Shown piece by piece: positions 51,440 through 60,023 of a stretch of DNA of 64,000 nt. Numbering within the stretch: the first letter of the stretch is position 1; each line of letters opens with the position of its first letter. The stretch is taken from assembly GCF_038433205.1 (NCBI RefSeq), contig NZ_JBCDNA010000001.1:1612001-1676000 (forward strand), in the 5' to 3' direction. This DNA is from Lutimonas vermicola. Lineage in GTDB: Bacteria > Bacteroidota > Bacteroidia > Flavobacteriales > Flavobacteriaceae. The notes under the pieces were generated by a model, which had not been told where the DNA came from, did no database searches, and saw only the letters and a program-made list of their open reading frames with translations. The translations under genes and the position numbers were made by a program.

Positions 51440-52420
51440 TTAATCATGCTTCGGAAATACAATACCAGCATCCTTTCTGACGGCATCCATGATTTCCATC
51501 AACTCTCTGCTTAGAGACAAGGGCAAAACCGGACTTTCAATCAATCCTTTGTCAAGGCATTCCATTACATGAACTGCTTCCAATTCATAACCCATCCCTT
51601 TTGGCTGCTCAAAATAAATTTCTTCCCGTACGCCGTTTTTTTCAATAAGAATAGGAAATTCAGGTTCTCTCACAAATTTAATAAAACCATGCTCAAAACA
51701 CAGTTCCGTTTCATTATTACAGGAGCTTTCAAAACTTGAAGTAAGCACTGCCATTGCACCATTTTTGTATCCAAAAAGCATACTTATGCTATCTTCTACC
51801 CCTGTTGAACGAATATTGGCCATAGTTTTTATGGAGTCAGGTTTTCCCAATAACATCAAAGACCTGAATATGGGGTAAATACCTATATCCAGTAAAGAAC
51901 CGGCCCCTAAATCAATATTATACAACCTTTTGTCTGGATCAAAATCAGCTTTGAACATAAAATCGGATTTTACAAATCTGAGCTGGCCCAGGTCTTTATC
52001 TTTGGAAAGTTCCAGGACCTTATTAAATTTCGATGAAAAAATGGTCCAAAACGCTTCCATAAGAAAGGTGTTATGTTCTTTAGAAGTCTTAATCATTTGA
52101 TCTACTTCACTTGTATTCATAGCAAAGGCCTTTTCACATAAAACTGCCTTTTTATGTTTAAGACACAAGGTGCTATGAGCTAAATGCATCGCATGGGGCG
52201 TTGCTATATAAACAATATCCACTTCAGGGTCCTGTACCATCTCGTCATAGGACCCATAAGCTTTCTCAAAGCCTAAATCATTTGCAAATTCCCGTGCGTT
52301 GTATAAACTTCTCGAAGCAGCAGCATATAACTTTGCATTTTCGAGCAATCCAAGGTCTTCTGCAAATTTCCTTGCGATTTTTCCGCAGCCTAAGATGGCC
52401 CAATTATATGTTTTTTTCAT
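51440..52420 (-). CDS. Gfo/Idh/MocA-family oxidoreductase
   Basis: The 326-residue NAD(P)-dependent dehydrogenase has an N-terminal Rossmann fold (YNWAILGCGKIARKFAEDLG) and the family motif VLCEKAFAMNTSE, where Glu-Lys contacts the cofactor. A C-terminal substrate domain with SLLDIGIYPIFRSL follows. Related enzymes act on sugars, inositols or dihydrodiols (trans-1,2-dihydrobenzene-diol dehydrogenase-like), so the substrate is open. It lies 13 bases downstream of the PD40 lipoprotein gene and is probably co-transcribed. Confidence 0.9.
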   Translation of the reverse strand: MKKTYNWAILGCGKIARKFAEDLGLLENAKLYAAASRSLYNAREFANDLGFEKAYGSYDEMVQDPEVDIVYIATPHAMHLAHSTLCLKHKKAVLCEKAFAMNTSEVDQMIKTSKEHNTFLMEAFWTIFSSKFNKVLELSKDKDLGQLRFVKSDFMFKADFDPDKRLYNIDLGAGSLLDIGIYPIFRSLMLLGKPDSIKTMANIRSTGVEDSISMLFGYKNGAMAVLTSSFESSCNNETELCFEHGFIKFVREPEFPILIEKNGVREEIYFEQPKGMGYELEAVHVMECLDKGLIESPVLPLSLSRELMEIMDAVRKDAGIVFPKHD

Positions 52421-52433
52421 GTCTTTATATTTT

Positions 52434-53540
52434 TTAATCCACCCAATCAGCTACAAAAAGGTTTGTGTCATGTGTTCCGTAATTATTTCTGTTTGAAGAG
52501 AATACAATTTTTTTCCCATCCGGAGAAAACATAGGGAAAGCATCAAAAACTTTGTCATATGTTATTTGTTCCAAACCCGTTCCGTCTGTATTAATCATAA
52601 ACAAATTAAAGCTTCTTTTGGATATATGATTGCTCGAAAAAATAATCTTTTCCCCCGAAGGATGGAAAAATGGCGCCCAGTTTGCACTGCCCAAATCGGT
52701 TATCTTGGTCAGTTCAGTTCCGTCTATGTTGCAAATATACAGTTCCATATGTGTTGGTTGTACCAGACCAAGGGCTAATAAATCTTTATATTCTTTAATT
52801 TCATCTTCGGTTTTTGGGCGTGAAGAACGAAAAATCAGCTTGCTTCCATCAGGTGAAAAGAAGGCCCCTCCATCGTAGCCTAATTCATTGGTAACCTGCC
52901 TAACATCACTTCCGTCTAAATTCATGGTAAACAATTCCAGGTCACCTGTTCTTGTTGAGGTGAAAACAATTTTATCTCCCTTGGGTGAAACTGTAGGTTC
53001 AGCATCATAGCCCTCCTCAAAGGTTAACTGTTTTAACTGATTTCCCTCGGTGTCGGCTAAAAAAATATCATATCCTTCATATACGGGCCAAATATATTTA
53101 TTGCCGTAATCTTCCTTTTTGGGCACCGGGGGGCAGTCTTCACTCGCCAAATGTGTAGAAGAATACACTATAGTTTTATTATTTGGCAAAAAATAACTGC
53201 AGGTTGTCCTTCCTTTACCTGTACTTATCATTTGAGGAATTTCAAGACTATCCAAGGGCCTGGAAGCATCCATGATAAAGATTTGGTCACAATTCAACCC
53301 CCAGGCTTTGTTATTCGCCTGAAAAACTAATTTTGAACTGTCAAAACTCCAGTAGGCTTCAGCATTGTCTCCCCCAAAAGTGAGTTGCCGAATATTTTTA
53401 AAATGCTTCTCCTTTGGGTAATGCAACGTGTTGACCATTTTAGTCGCGCCAGATTTTCCGTCATAACTATGTTTGTTATGAGACGTTTTACAAGATAACG
53501 CGATCACTAATACAATAAGTAAAAAATATTTAACATTCAT
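52434..53540 (-). CDS. TolB-like PD40 beta-propeller lipoprotein
   Basis: The 368-residue protein has a lipoprotein signal (MNVKYFLLIVLVIALSC) and a six-bladed beta-propeller of PD40/TolB repeats. At least four blades end in the pattern FSPDG-K-IVFSS or close variants (VSPKGDKIVFTSTRTGDLEL, FFSPDGSKLIFRSSR, FHPSGEKIIFSSN, FSPDGKKIVFSSNRN). The start is at 53540; an in-frame extension to 53603 would hide the signal peptide. There are no catalytic residues of the S9 or amidase type, so it is probably a binding scaffold. A -7 box lies 22 bases upstream. Confidence 0.88.
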   Translation of the reverse strand: MNVKYFLLIVLVIALSCKTSHNKHSYDGKSGATKMVNTLHYPKEKHFKNIRQLTFGGDNAEAYWSFDSSKLVFQANNKAWGLNCDQIFIMDASRPLDSLEIPQMISTGKGRTTCSYFLPNNKTIVYSSTHLASEDCPPVPKKEDYGNKYIWPVYEGYDIFLADTEGNQLKQLTFEEGYDAEPTVSPKGDKIVFTSTRTGDLELFTMNLDGSDVRQVTNELGYDGGAFFSPDGSKLIFRSSRPKTEDEIKEYKDLLALGLVQPTHMELYICNIDGTELTKITDLGSANWAPFFHPSGEKIIFSSNHISKRSFNLFMINTDGTGLEQITYDKVFDAFPMFSPDGKKIVFSSNRNNYGTHDTNLFVADWVD

Positions 53541-53561
53541 GGATAAGGAAATTTCTAAATT

Positions 53562-53569
53562 CAAAAATA
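53562..53569 (-). promoter_or_regulatory. -7 box of the PD40 lipoprotein gene
   Basis: On the minus strand TATTTTTG fits TAnnTTTG. CTTG (53588-53585) lies 15 bases upstream, a little close for the -33 box. The box position favours the 53540 start over 53603. Confidence 0.5.
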
Positions 53570-53659
53570 CATTATTTAAAAAAACAAGGTTAAAAACATT
53601 CACATAATTTCCATGTGCAGGAATAGCCTGCCCATTCAGGGAATCATTAAAAAAATATG

Positions 53660-53667
53660 TAATTTTG
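53660..53667 (+). promoter_or_regulatory. -7 box of dusB
   Basis: TAATTTTG fits TAnnTTTG and ends 17 bases before the TTG start codon. No TTTG is seen at the -33 position. Confidence 0.5.
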
Positions 53668-53684
53668 CAGCCTAAAATTTAGGT

Positions 53685-54668
53685 TTGGCAAAAATAGGTG
53701 ACATAGAATTAGGAGAATTTCCACTGTTGTTAGCACCCATGGAAGATGTTAGTGACCCTCCGTTCAGGGCGCTTTGCAAAGAGAATGGAGCTGACGTAGT
53801 GTATACAGAGTTTATTTCATCCGAAGGGCTGATCAGAGACGCTGCAAAAAGCGTACAAAAACTTGACATCTATGATAAAGAACGACCAGTGGGAATTCAG
53901 ATTTTTGGGGCAAATCTTGACTCCATGTTAAAAACGGTTGAAATTGTTGAAAGATCCAAACCTGATTTTATTGATATCAATTTTGGTTGTCCGGTAAAGA
54001 AAGTGGTAAGTAAAGGGGCCGGGGCCGGGATTCTCAAGGATATTCCATTAATGGTGAAATTGAGCGAGGCCATGGTAAAACACACCAAACTCCCGGTAAC
54101 GGTAAAAACAAGGTTGGGCTGGGACCACGACTCCATTTATATCCAGGAAGTTGCAGAAAGACTTCAGGACATTGGTATACAGGCTATTGCCATACACGGT
54201 AGGACAAGAGCCCAGATGTACAAAGGAGAAGCTGTTTGGGAACCGATCGCAAATGTAAAGAACAATCCAAGAATGCATATTCCAGTTTTTGGAAACGGCG
54301 ATGTGGATTCTCCTGAAAAAGCAGCGCTTATGAGGGATCAATTCGGATTGGACGGAGCCATGATCGGGAGAGCCAGCATTGGTAACCCCTGGTTTTTTAA
54401 CCAAGTGAAGCACTATTTCAAAACCGGAGAACATTTGGCATCACCTGATATTGCACAAAGGGTTAAAACCGCAAAAAGACACCTCGAAATGGCCATTGCC
54501 TGGAACGGGGATCATGCCGGTCTTTTTGAAACACGTCGTCACTACACCAATTACTTTAAAGGAATACCGCATTTTAAGGAATACAGGCTTAGAATGGTTA
54601 CCGGAAACACTAAAGAAGAGGTGTTTGAAGTATTTGAAGAGGTCTTGGAGAAGTTTGGAAATGAATAG
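53685..54668 (+). CDS. dusB: tRNA-dihydrouridine synthase B, TTG start
   Basis: The 327-residue flavoenzyme reduces uridines in the D loop of tRNA. Seen are the FMN-binding start of the barrel LLLAPMEDVSDPPFRAL, the catalytic Cys102 in DINFGCPVKKVVSKGAG, AIHGRTRAQMYKGEA and GNGDVDSPEKA. The start must be the TTG at 53685: an in-frame stop lies 10-12 bases upstream and the next ATG falls inside the conserved PMEDVSD motif. It is a single gene, convergent with the LolE-like permease. Confidence 0.96.
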   Translation: MAKIGDIELGEFPLLLAPMEDVSDPPFRALCKENGADVVYTEFISSEGLIRDAAKSVQKLDIYDKERPVGIQIFGANLDSMLKTVEIVERSKPDFIDINFGCPVKKVVSKGAGAGILKDIPLMVKLSEAMVKHTKLPVTVKTRLGWDHDSIYIQEVAERLQDIGIQAIAIHGRTRAQMYKGEAVWEPIANVKNNPRMHIPVFGNGDVDSPEKAALMRDQFGLDGAMIGRASIGNPWFFNQVKHYFKTGEHLASPDIAQRVKTAKRHLEMAIAWNGDHAGLFETRRHYTNYFKGIPHFKEYRLRMVTGNTKEEVFEVFEEVLEKFGNE

Positions 54669-54738
54669 TTTGTCATCATGTAGTACAACTTTCTTAGGTT
54701 AAGGGCTCACTTTTTCAAAAATTTTACTCCATCATTCC

Positions 54739-55938
54739 TTATTCCACCAATTTTTTTGAGATCCTTGCACTCGCAATTTTAGCCGACAGATAGCCCAGGA
54801 CAATTATGGTCAGCGTTACCACCATTACATTCAGAAATCTGAATTCCACAGGATAGGCCAGGGACTGAGTGATCATGATAAAACCATATTTTTTCTGTAA
54901 AATAACAAATGGAATTGCAAGTAACAGCCCAACACTTAAACCAAATAAAGTAAGCAAAAAGCCCTGTAAAACAAATATCTTTCTGATTTCCCTTACGGAT
55001 GAGCCGAGGTGAAAAAGCGTTTTTAGATTTTCTCTTTTATCAATAATCATCATCACGATGGCTCCAATAACATTAAATAAGGCAATAACCAAAATCAAGG
55101 TAAAGACAAGATAAGAAACCAGGTTTTCAGTATTTAACATCTTATAAAAGACAGAATTCAGTTGCTGTCTGGTTCTTACTTCAAAATCGTCACCTAACCT
55201 TGCATTAAGGGTTTCCTGAACTTCATGAACCGAAGCCCCGGGTACTACTTTTATTTCAACAGCTGTGATCTGATTGGTTTTATAGCTTAGGAGATCCTGG
55301 GCAAGACTTAAATTACTATAAACGAATTTCTTGTCAATATCATCAGTAAGGCGATAAATGCCTATAGTTTGGGCACCGACCTGAGTAAAGGCATTTTTCG
55401 GATTGGTAATATACCCCTTCCCAGGTCTCGGCACATAAATCTTCAAAGATTCCAGAAAATCATAGGAACCTATTGACAAAGCAGATGATATGGCACTTCC
55501 AACCACAACAGTATATTTCGCATCATAGTTTACCCAGTTTCCAAAATACACTGCGGTATCCAAACGATTGACATTTAAATAATTTGCATCTATTCCTTTG
55601 ATACTGGCCACATGTGATTTTTCACCATAACTTAAGAAGACTCTTTCCTCGATTACTTTTGAATAGGCCTGGATTTTATCCAAAACCAAAGCCTGTTCCA
55701 TGTTTTGATCAAAAAGAAAGGATTTGCCCATAACAGAAGTGATCTTGAGATCGGGATCAGCAGTTCGAATAAAACTCAGGCTAAAATCCTTAAGTCCCGA
55801 AAATACCGACAGTACAATGAACAATGCAATCGTGCTGACGATAACGCCTAAAGTAGCGATAAGTGTAATGATATTTATTGCGTTATTGCTGCTCTTTGAA
55901 CGTAAATATCGTTTTGCTATGTACAGCGGAAAATTCAA
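54739..55938 (-). CDS. FtsX/LolE-like ABC transporter permease
   Basis: The 399-residue membrane protein has the layout of lipoprotein-release permeases (LolC/LolE). One helix at about residues 20-48 (IITLIATLGVIVSTIALFIV) is followed by a large periplasmic domain (about 55-260) and three C-terminal helices (FtsX domain, about 270-390). The start KRYLRSKSSNNAINIIT is typical. No ATPase gene is adjacent. It overlaps rbfA by 4 bases (ATGA), an arrangement often seen in Bacteroidota. Confidence 0.9.
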   Translation of the reverse strand: MNFPLYIAKRYLRSKSSNNAINIITLIATLGVIVSTIALFIVLSVFSGLKDFSLSFIRTADPDLKITSVMGKSFLFDQNMEQALVLDKIQAYSKVIEERVFLSYGEKSHVASIKGIDANYLNVNRLDTAVYFGNWVNYDAKYTVVVGSAISSALSIGSYDFLESLKIYVPRPGKGYITNPKNAFTQVGAQTIGIYRLTDDIDKKFVYSNLSLAQDLLSYKTNQITAVEIKVVPGASVHEVQETLNARLGDDFEVRTRQQLNSVFYKMLNTENLVSYLVFTLILVIALFNVIGAIVMMIIDKRENLKTLFHLGSSVREIRKIFVLQGFLLTLFGLSVGLLLAIPFVILQKKYGFIMITQSLAYPVEFRFLNVMVVTLTIIVLGYLSAKIASARISKKLVE

Positions 55939-56330
55939 TCCTTTCTGTTTTTCTTTTGACCCGGTTTTTGAGCATTCCTGATAGGATCATCTTCTCCTCT
56001 TAAGGCCTTGTCGATACCTTCGATATAATCCAGGGAATCATCAACGAAAAACATCAACTCAGGCATTCTCCTCAATTGATTTTTTGTTCTTATGGCCAGG
56101 GCATGCCTGATCATTACCGTATTTGCTTTGATCCCTTCCATGATCTCATCCTTTTTATCGGATGGAAAAATACTCAAATAAGCTTTTGCCTGTCCTAAAT
56201 CAGTAGTCACGTGGACTTTAGTTACCGAAATAACCACCCCTTTCATACCGTCTCTTGCGGCTCCCTGAAGGATATCAACCAGATCTTTCTGGATGACTCC
56301 CGCAATTTTTTTCTGTCTGTTTGTTTCCAT
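55935..56330 (-). CDS. rbfA: Ribosome-binding factor A
   Basis: The 131-residue KH-fold protein helps mature the 30S subunit. The core RQKKIAGVIQKDLVDILQ, VVISVTKVHVTTDLGQAKAY and LRRMPELMFFVDDSLDY match the family. A basic tail ends the protein. It is the first gene of a unit with the LolE-like permease. Confidence 0.95.
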   Translation of the reverse strand: METNRQKKIAGVIQKDLVDILQGAARDGMKGVVISVTKVHVTTDLGQAKAYLSIFPSDKKDEIMEGIKANTVMIRHALAIRTKNQLRRMPELMFFVDDSLDYIEGIDKALRGEDDPIRNAQKPGQKKNRKD

Positions 56331-56392
56331 GACTACAAAAATAGTATTATTCGGTTTAATGAAGCTTCAAAAACCAATAAGTATAAATTCTT

Positions 56393-56400
56393 TATTTTTG
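56393..56400 (+). promoter_or_regulatory. -7 box of the epimerase gene
   Basis: TATTTTTG fits TAnnTTTG and ends 19 bases before the start codon. The -33 region lacks TTTG. Confidence 0.5.
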
Positions 56401-56419
56401 AGACAAAAGATCCCTTTAG

Positions 56420-56824
56420 ATGAAAAAAATTGAACATATAGGAATTGCCGTTAAAAACATGGAAATTTCAAATAAGCTTTTTTCAAGTTTATTTGGGGAA
56501 GAACCTTATAAAACTGAAGTAGTGGAAAGCGAAGGAGTAACAACTTCGTTTTTTCAGGTTGGACCTAACAAGATAGAATTGCTGCAAGGAACCTCAGAGG
56601 AGAGTACAATTTCAAAGTTTATCGATAAAAAAGGGGAAGGTATTCATCATATAGCTTTTGAGGTTGAAAACATCCATAAGGAAATCAAAAGATTGAAAAA
56701 AGAAGGATTCACCATGATCAATGAATCTCCAAAAAAGGGTGCTGATAACAAACTCATTGCATTTCTTCACCCAAAGAGCAGTAATGGAGTTTTAATTGAA
56801 CTCTGTCAGGAGATTGAAAAATAA
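56420..56824 (+). CDS. mce: Methylmalonyl-CoA epimerase
   Basis: The 134-residue vicinal-oxygen-chelate protein interconverts (R)- and (S)-methylmalonyl-CoA in propionate metabolism. The paired beta-alpha-beta modules hold the metal ligands: His in KIEHIGIAVKNME, His in GIHHIAFEVENI and Glu in GVLIELCQE. Length is normal. The mutase gene is not in the window. It may be co-expressed with ftsX 78 bases downstream, although that gene seems to have its own promoter. Confidence 0.93.
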   Translation: MKKIEHIGIAVKNMEISNKLFSSLFGEEPYKTEVVESEGVTTSFFQVGPNKIELLQGTSEESTISKFIDKKGEGIHHIAFEVENIHKEIKRLKKEGFTMINESPKKGADNKLIAFLHPKSSNGVLIELCQEIEK

Positions 56825-56846
56825 AGTATTTGCCCGGTAATTTTTA

Positions 56847-56877
56847 TTTGCCCTTTATACAGAAATAATTACCTTGC
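56847..56877 (+). promoter_or_regulatory. Promoter of ftsX
   Basis: TTTG (56847-56850), 19 bases and TACCTTGC (56870-56877) match TTTG-N17-23-TAnnTTTG with a shifted final G. The ATG is 25 bases downstream. Confidence 0.5.
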
Positions 56878-56902
56878 AATTCTGAAAAACCTTGTTAAAT
56901 CC

Positions 56903-57781
56903 ATGAGTAAATCCTTTGAAAAATACCAAAAAAGAAGGCTTCGATCTTCTTATATATCGGTAGTTATCAGTATTTCTTTGGTGCTGTTCTTAATAGGTGT
57001 TTTGGGCCTTCTTATTTTAAATACTAAAAAAGTATCTAATTTCTTTAAAGAAAGTGCCGCAATCACATTATATCTCAAAAATGATGTCAAGCAAGATCAA
57101 ATATTAAATCTGCAAGTATCCATTGATGAACAGGCATTTACCAAAAGCACTGATTATGTCTCGAAAGAAGAGGCTGCAGAGATCTACAAAAAAGAGAATG
57201 GTGAGGATTTTATGGATTTTCTGGGCTATAATCCTCTTGAGAACTCGATTGATATTTATGTAAAGGCGGATTTTGTGTCCCCTGAAAAAATGGCGGAAAT
57301 TGAATCGATTTATAAGGGAAATCAATTTGTTTCTTCTGTTTCATATGACAAACCTTTGATTGATCTGCTCACTAAAAATGTTAAACGAATCAGTCTCTTT
57401 ATCCTGATATTTTGTGGATTAGCCACATTGGTTGTGGTGGTTTTGATCAATAGTTCGATTCGGTTATCGGTTTATTCAAAGCGATTTACCATAAAAACGA
57501 TGCAAATGGTTGGTGCCACAAAACGTTTTATACGAAAACCATTTATCTGGAACAGTGTAAAACTGGGTATGATTGGAGCGGTTTTGGCCATTGTTGAATT
57601 AGGCATACTTTTATATTATTTAAACAAAATGTTTCCTGAATTTGGAATGATAGACAATAGAATAGAAATGGCCAGTTTACTTGGAATTGTTTTTGGAATG
57701 GGCATACTGATTACCTGGGCGAGTACATTTTTGGCAACCCAAAGGTTTTTGAATTTAAGAACGGACGAATTATATTTTTAA
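56903..57781 (+). CDS. ftsX: Cell division protein FtsX
   Basis: The 292-residue membrane protein, with FtsE, controls peptidoglycan hydrolases at the septum. It has a cytosolic start (KSFEKYQKRRLRSSYISVV), one helix at about residues 20-40, a periplasmic domain with ITLYLKN and YVSKEEAAEIYKKENGED, and three C-terminal helices. FtsE is not next to it, as usual in Bacteroidota. It begins a co-directional set with the DUF3098 gene, uppP and truB. Confidence 0.96.
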   Translation: MSKSFEKYQKRRLRSSYISVVISISLVLFLIGVLGLLILNTKKVSNFFKESAAITLYLKNDVKQDQILNLQVSIDEQAFTKSTDYVSKEEAAEIYKKENGEDFMDFLGYNPLENSIDIYVKADFVSPEKMAEIESIYKGNQFVSSVSYDKPLIDLLTKNVKRISLFILIFCGLATLVVVVLINSSIRLSVYSKRFTIKTMQMVGATKRFIRKPFIWNSVKLGMIGAVLAIVELGILLYYLNKMFPEFGMIDNRIEMASLLGIVFGMGILITWASTFLATQRFLNLRTDELYF

Positions 57782-57782
57782 T

Positions 57783-58037
57783 ATGGCGAAGAAAAACAAA
57801 AATCAGCAGAAGGTTGAGGGCGAATTCCTGTTCGGGAAGAAAAATTATACAATTATGATCATTGGTGCTGCGGTCATTTTAATAGGTTTCGCGCTTATGA
57901 TGGGGGGAGGAAGTGACGATCCAAATGTATTTAACGAAAGTATCTATAATTTTCGAAGGATAAGGCTTGCACCGACCATAGTGCTGATAGGTCTTGCAAT
58001 TGAAATTTACGCCATCATGGCCAATCCAGGCAAATAA
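57783..58037 (+). CDS. DUF3098 membrane protein
   Basis: The 84-residue protein has two hydrophobic segments (YTIMIIGAAVILIGFALMMG and LAPTIVLIGLAIEIYAIM) around a short polar loop with DDPNVFNESIYNFRRI. It matches the DUF3098 family, which is confined to Bacteroidota and sits between ftsX and uppP. It starts one base after the ftsX stop, so the link with cell-wall growth is positional. The function is unknown. Confidence 0.92.
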   Translation: MAKKNKNQQKVEGEFLFGKKNYTIMIIGAAVILIGFALMMGGGSDDPNVFNESIYNFRRIRLAPTIVLIGLAIEIYAIMANPGK

Positions 58038-58071
58038 AGGATGATCAATTCTTACTGATACCGCGAAAAAT

Positions 58072-58869
58072 ATGAATTATTTAGAAGCTATTATCCTTGG
58101 AATTGTTCAAGGTCTTACTGAATTTTTGCCCGTGTCTTCTAGCGGTCATTTAGAAATGGCCAAGGTTATTTTCGGTGATGATTCTTTACCGAAAGAAAGC
58201 CTCACTTTTACAGTCGTCTTGCATTTTGCAACTGCGCTTAGTACTTTGGTCATTTTCAGAAAAGATGTTTTCGACATCGTAAAAGGGCTCCTTAAGTTCG
58301 AAAAGAATGAAGAATCAATGTTCTCTCTAAACATTATTATTTCAATGATCCCTGCAACGATCATTGGCTTGATGTTTGAAGAAGAACTGGAAGCCTTTTT
58401 TAACAGAAATATATTGCTCGTTGGATTTATGCTGCTCATCACAGGTCTTTTACTGTTTCTGGCTGATAAAGCTAAACATACAGACAAGGATGTTTCAAAG
58501 GTAAATGCTTTAATAATAGGTATCTCCCAGGCAATTGCCATGTTACCGGGAATTTCGCGTTCAGGGGCAACAATTTCGACTTCTGTCCTGCTTGGGGTGG
58601 ATAGATCCAAAGCTGCCCGCTTTTCATTTTTAATGGTAGTGCCTTTAATTTTAGGAAAAGTTGCCAAAGATTTTATGGGGGGTCAGATCAGTTTTAGTGA
58701 CGAAAATTTCGGAGTAATGGCAGTTGGATTTACAGCGTCATTTATTTCAGGGCTTTTGGCCTGTAATTGGATGATCAGCTTGGTAAAAAATAGTAAACTC
58801 CACTATTTCTCGGTCTATTGTTTTATTGTGGGAACCATTGCCATTGGTTACGCATATTTTTACATGTAA
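58072..58869 (+). CDS. uppP: Undecaprenyl-diphosphatase
   Basis: The 265-residue integral membrane enzyme dephosphorylates undecaprenyl diphosphate to recycle the wall-precursor carrier; it also gives bacitracin tolerance in other species. The two signature motifs are GIVQGLTEFLPVSSSGHLEM near the N-terminus and MLPGISRSGATIS in the middle. About eight hydrophobic helices are present. Its stop overlaps the truB start (TAATG). Confidence 0.97.
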   Translation: MNYLEAIILGIVQGLTEFLPVSSSGHLEMAKVIFGDDSLPKESLTFTVVLHFATALSTLVIFRKDVFDIVKGLLKFEKNEESMFSLNIIISMIPATIIGLMFEEELEAFFNRNILLVGFMLLITGLLLFLADKAKHTDKDVSKVNALIIGISQAIAMLPGISRSGATISTSVLLGVDRSKAARFSFLMVVPLILGKVAKDFMGGQISFSDENFGVMAVGFTASFISGLLACNWMISLVKNSKLHYFSVYCFIVGTIAIGYAYFYM

Positions 58870-59558
58870 TGGAAGTTGAAGATTTTTTAAACGGAAAGGT
58901 TCTCATCATTGATAAACCCCTGAACTGGACTTCTTTTCAGGTGGTGAATAAAATACGCTGGGCCATTCGAAGAAAATTTAATCTAAAAAAGATTAAGGTA
59001 GGTCATGCAGGTACGCTCGATCCGCTGGCTACCGGTTTGTTGATCATATGCACAGGAAAAATGACCAAGAACATCAATGAGTATCAGGCCGAGAATAAAG
59101 AGTATACAGGTACTATAACCCTTGGGGCAACAACTCCCTCTTTTGATCTTGAAACTGAAGTTGATCAATCTTTTCCAATCGGACATGTCACTAATGAGTT
59201 GATCCTCAACGCAGCTGAATCTTTTAAAGGTTTGATAAAGCAAAAACCACCCATTTATTCTGCTATCAAAAAAGATGGCATACGATTGTACGAACTGGCA
59301 CGCAAGGGAGAACATACAGAAATCAAATCAAGAGAAGTAACTGTTTTTGATTTTGAAATAACCAGTATTGATTTACCCGAAGTACACTTTAGGATTCTCT
59401 GCAGCAAAGGCACATATATCAGGTCAATTGCGAATGATTTTGGAAAAAAACTAGAAAGTGGCAGCCATCTTTCGTCACTTCGAAGAACGAAAAGCGGAGC
59501 CTTTGATCTTTCAAAAGCAATAAGCCCAGAGTCTTTTGTCGAAGCGCTTAAAGCTTAA
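58869..59558 (+). CDS. truB: tRNA pseudouridine-55 synthase
   Basis: The 229-residue enzyme makes pseudouridine 55 in the T loop of tRNA. The catalytic Asp51 is in KVGHAGTLDPLATGLL, with KGLIKQKPPIYSAIKKDGIR and CSKGTYIRSIANDFG as supporting motifs. The start is at 58869, coupled to the uppP stop; an upstream in-frame ATG at 58818 lies inside uppP. The C-terminal PUA domain is short or absent. Its 3' end overlaps a convergent gene by 4 bases. Confidence 0.96.
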   Translation: MEVEDFLNGKVLIIDKPLNWTSFQVVNKIRWAIRRKFNLKKIKVGHAGTLDPLATGLLIICTGKMTKNINEYQAENKEYTGTITLGATTPSFDLETEVDQSFPIGHVTNELILNAAESFKGLIKQKPPIYSAIKKDGIRLYELARKGEHTEIKSREVTVFDFEITSIDLPEVHFRILCSKGTYIRSIANDFGKKLESGSHLSSLRRTKSGAFDLSKAISPESFVEALKA

Positions 59559-60022
59559 AAGAAATGTGACAACCAACTTTCGCCGGCTGGAACCTCCCAG
59601 GAATTTTCATATTCGTATTTAGTATTGATCATATGATCAAATACTATGGTTTTCTTTGACACGCCTTTATTTTTAATCAATGCCTTAAAGTCCGGGATTT
59701 CCTTGATTTGAGCATAGGGCCCCTGTTTAAAACAAACATTGACCTTATCGAGAAGAATCAGGTTGTAATGCTGTTCCAGTTCCTGAACAAGTTCTACCAA
59801 AGAATTATGTCTGTCCAAATCCAGGGGGGTTTGTTCAGAAATTATAAAAATCAAAAATCGATTGTATTTAATCTGAAATGAAATCTCTGTTTCATTTAAA
59901 TTCTCACAAAAATCTTTTAGCCTTTGTTCAATTTCAGGCAGTTCATCCGGGAAAAACTTCCTGCTTCCCGGGTAAATCATAACTTTTGCTTCTGCTGTTA
60001 AAGCGTCATAGGGCACAAACAT
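59555..60022 (-). CDS. Conserved Bacteroidota protein of unknown function
   Basis: The 155-residue soluble protein belongs to a family widespread in Bacteroidota and often labelled 'ABC transporter ATPase' in databases. It contains no Walker motif, so that label is not supported. Recognisable blocks are VMIYPGSRKFFPDELPEIEQ, CENLNETEISFQIKYNRFLI and WEVPAGESWLSHFF. It ends tail-to-tail with truB and begins one base after the thioredoxin-like gene, so the two share a transcript. No activity is inferred. Confidence 0.82.
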   Translation of the reverse strand: MFVPYDALTAEAKVMIYPGSRKFFPDELPEIEQRLKDFCENLNETEISFQIKYNRFLIFIISEQTPLDLDRHNSLVELVQELEQHYNLILLDKVNVCFKQGPYAQIKEIPDFKALIKNKGVSKKTIVFDHMINTKYEYENSWEVPAGESWLSHFF

Positions 60023-60023
60023 A

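Noticed and set aside
56336..56343. -7-like box (CAAAAATA) just upstream of rbfA
   Set aside because: A start site from it would fall on the start codon, giving a leaderless transcript; the -33 spacing (24) is also off.
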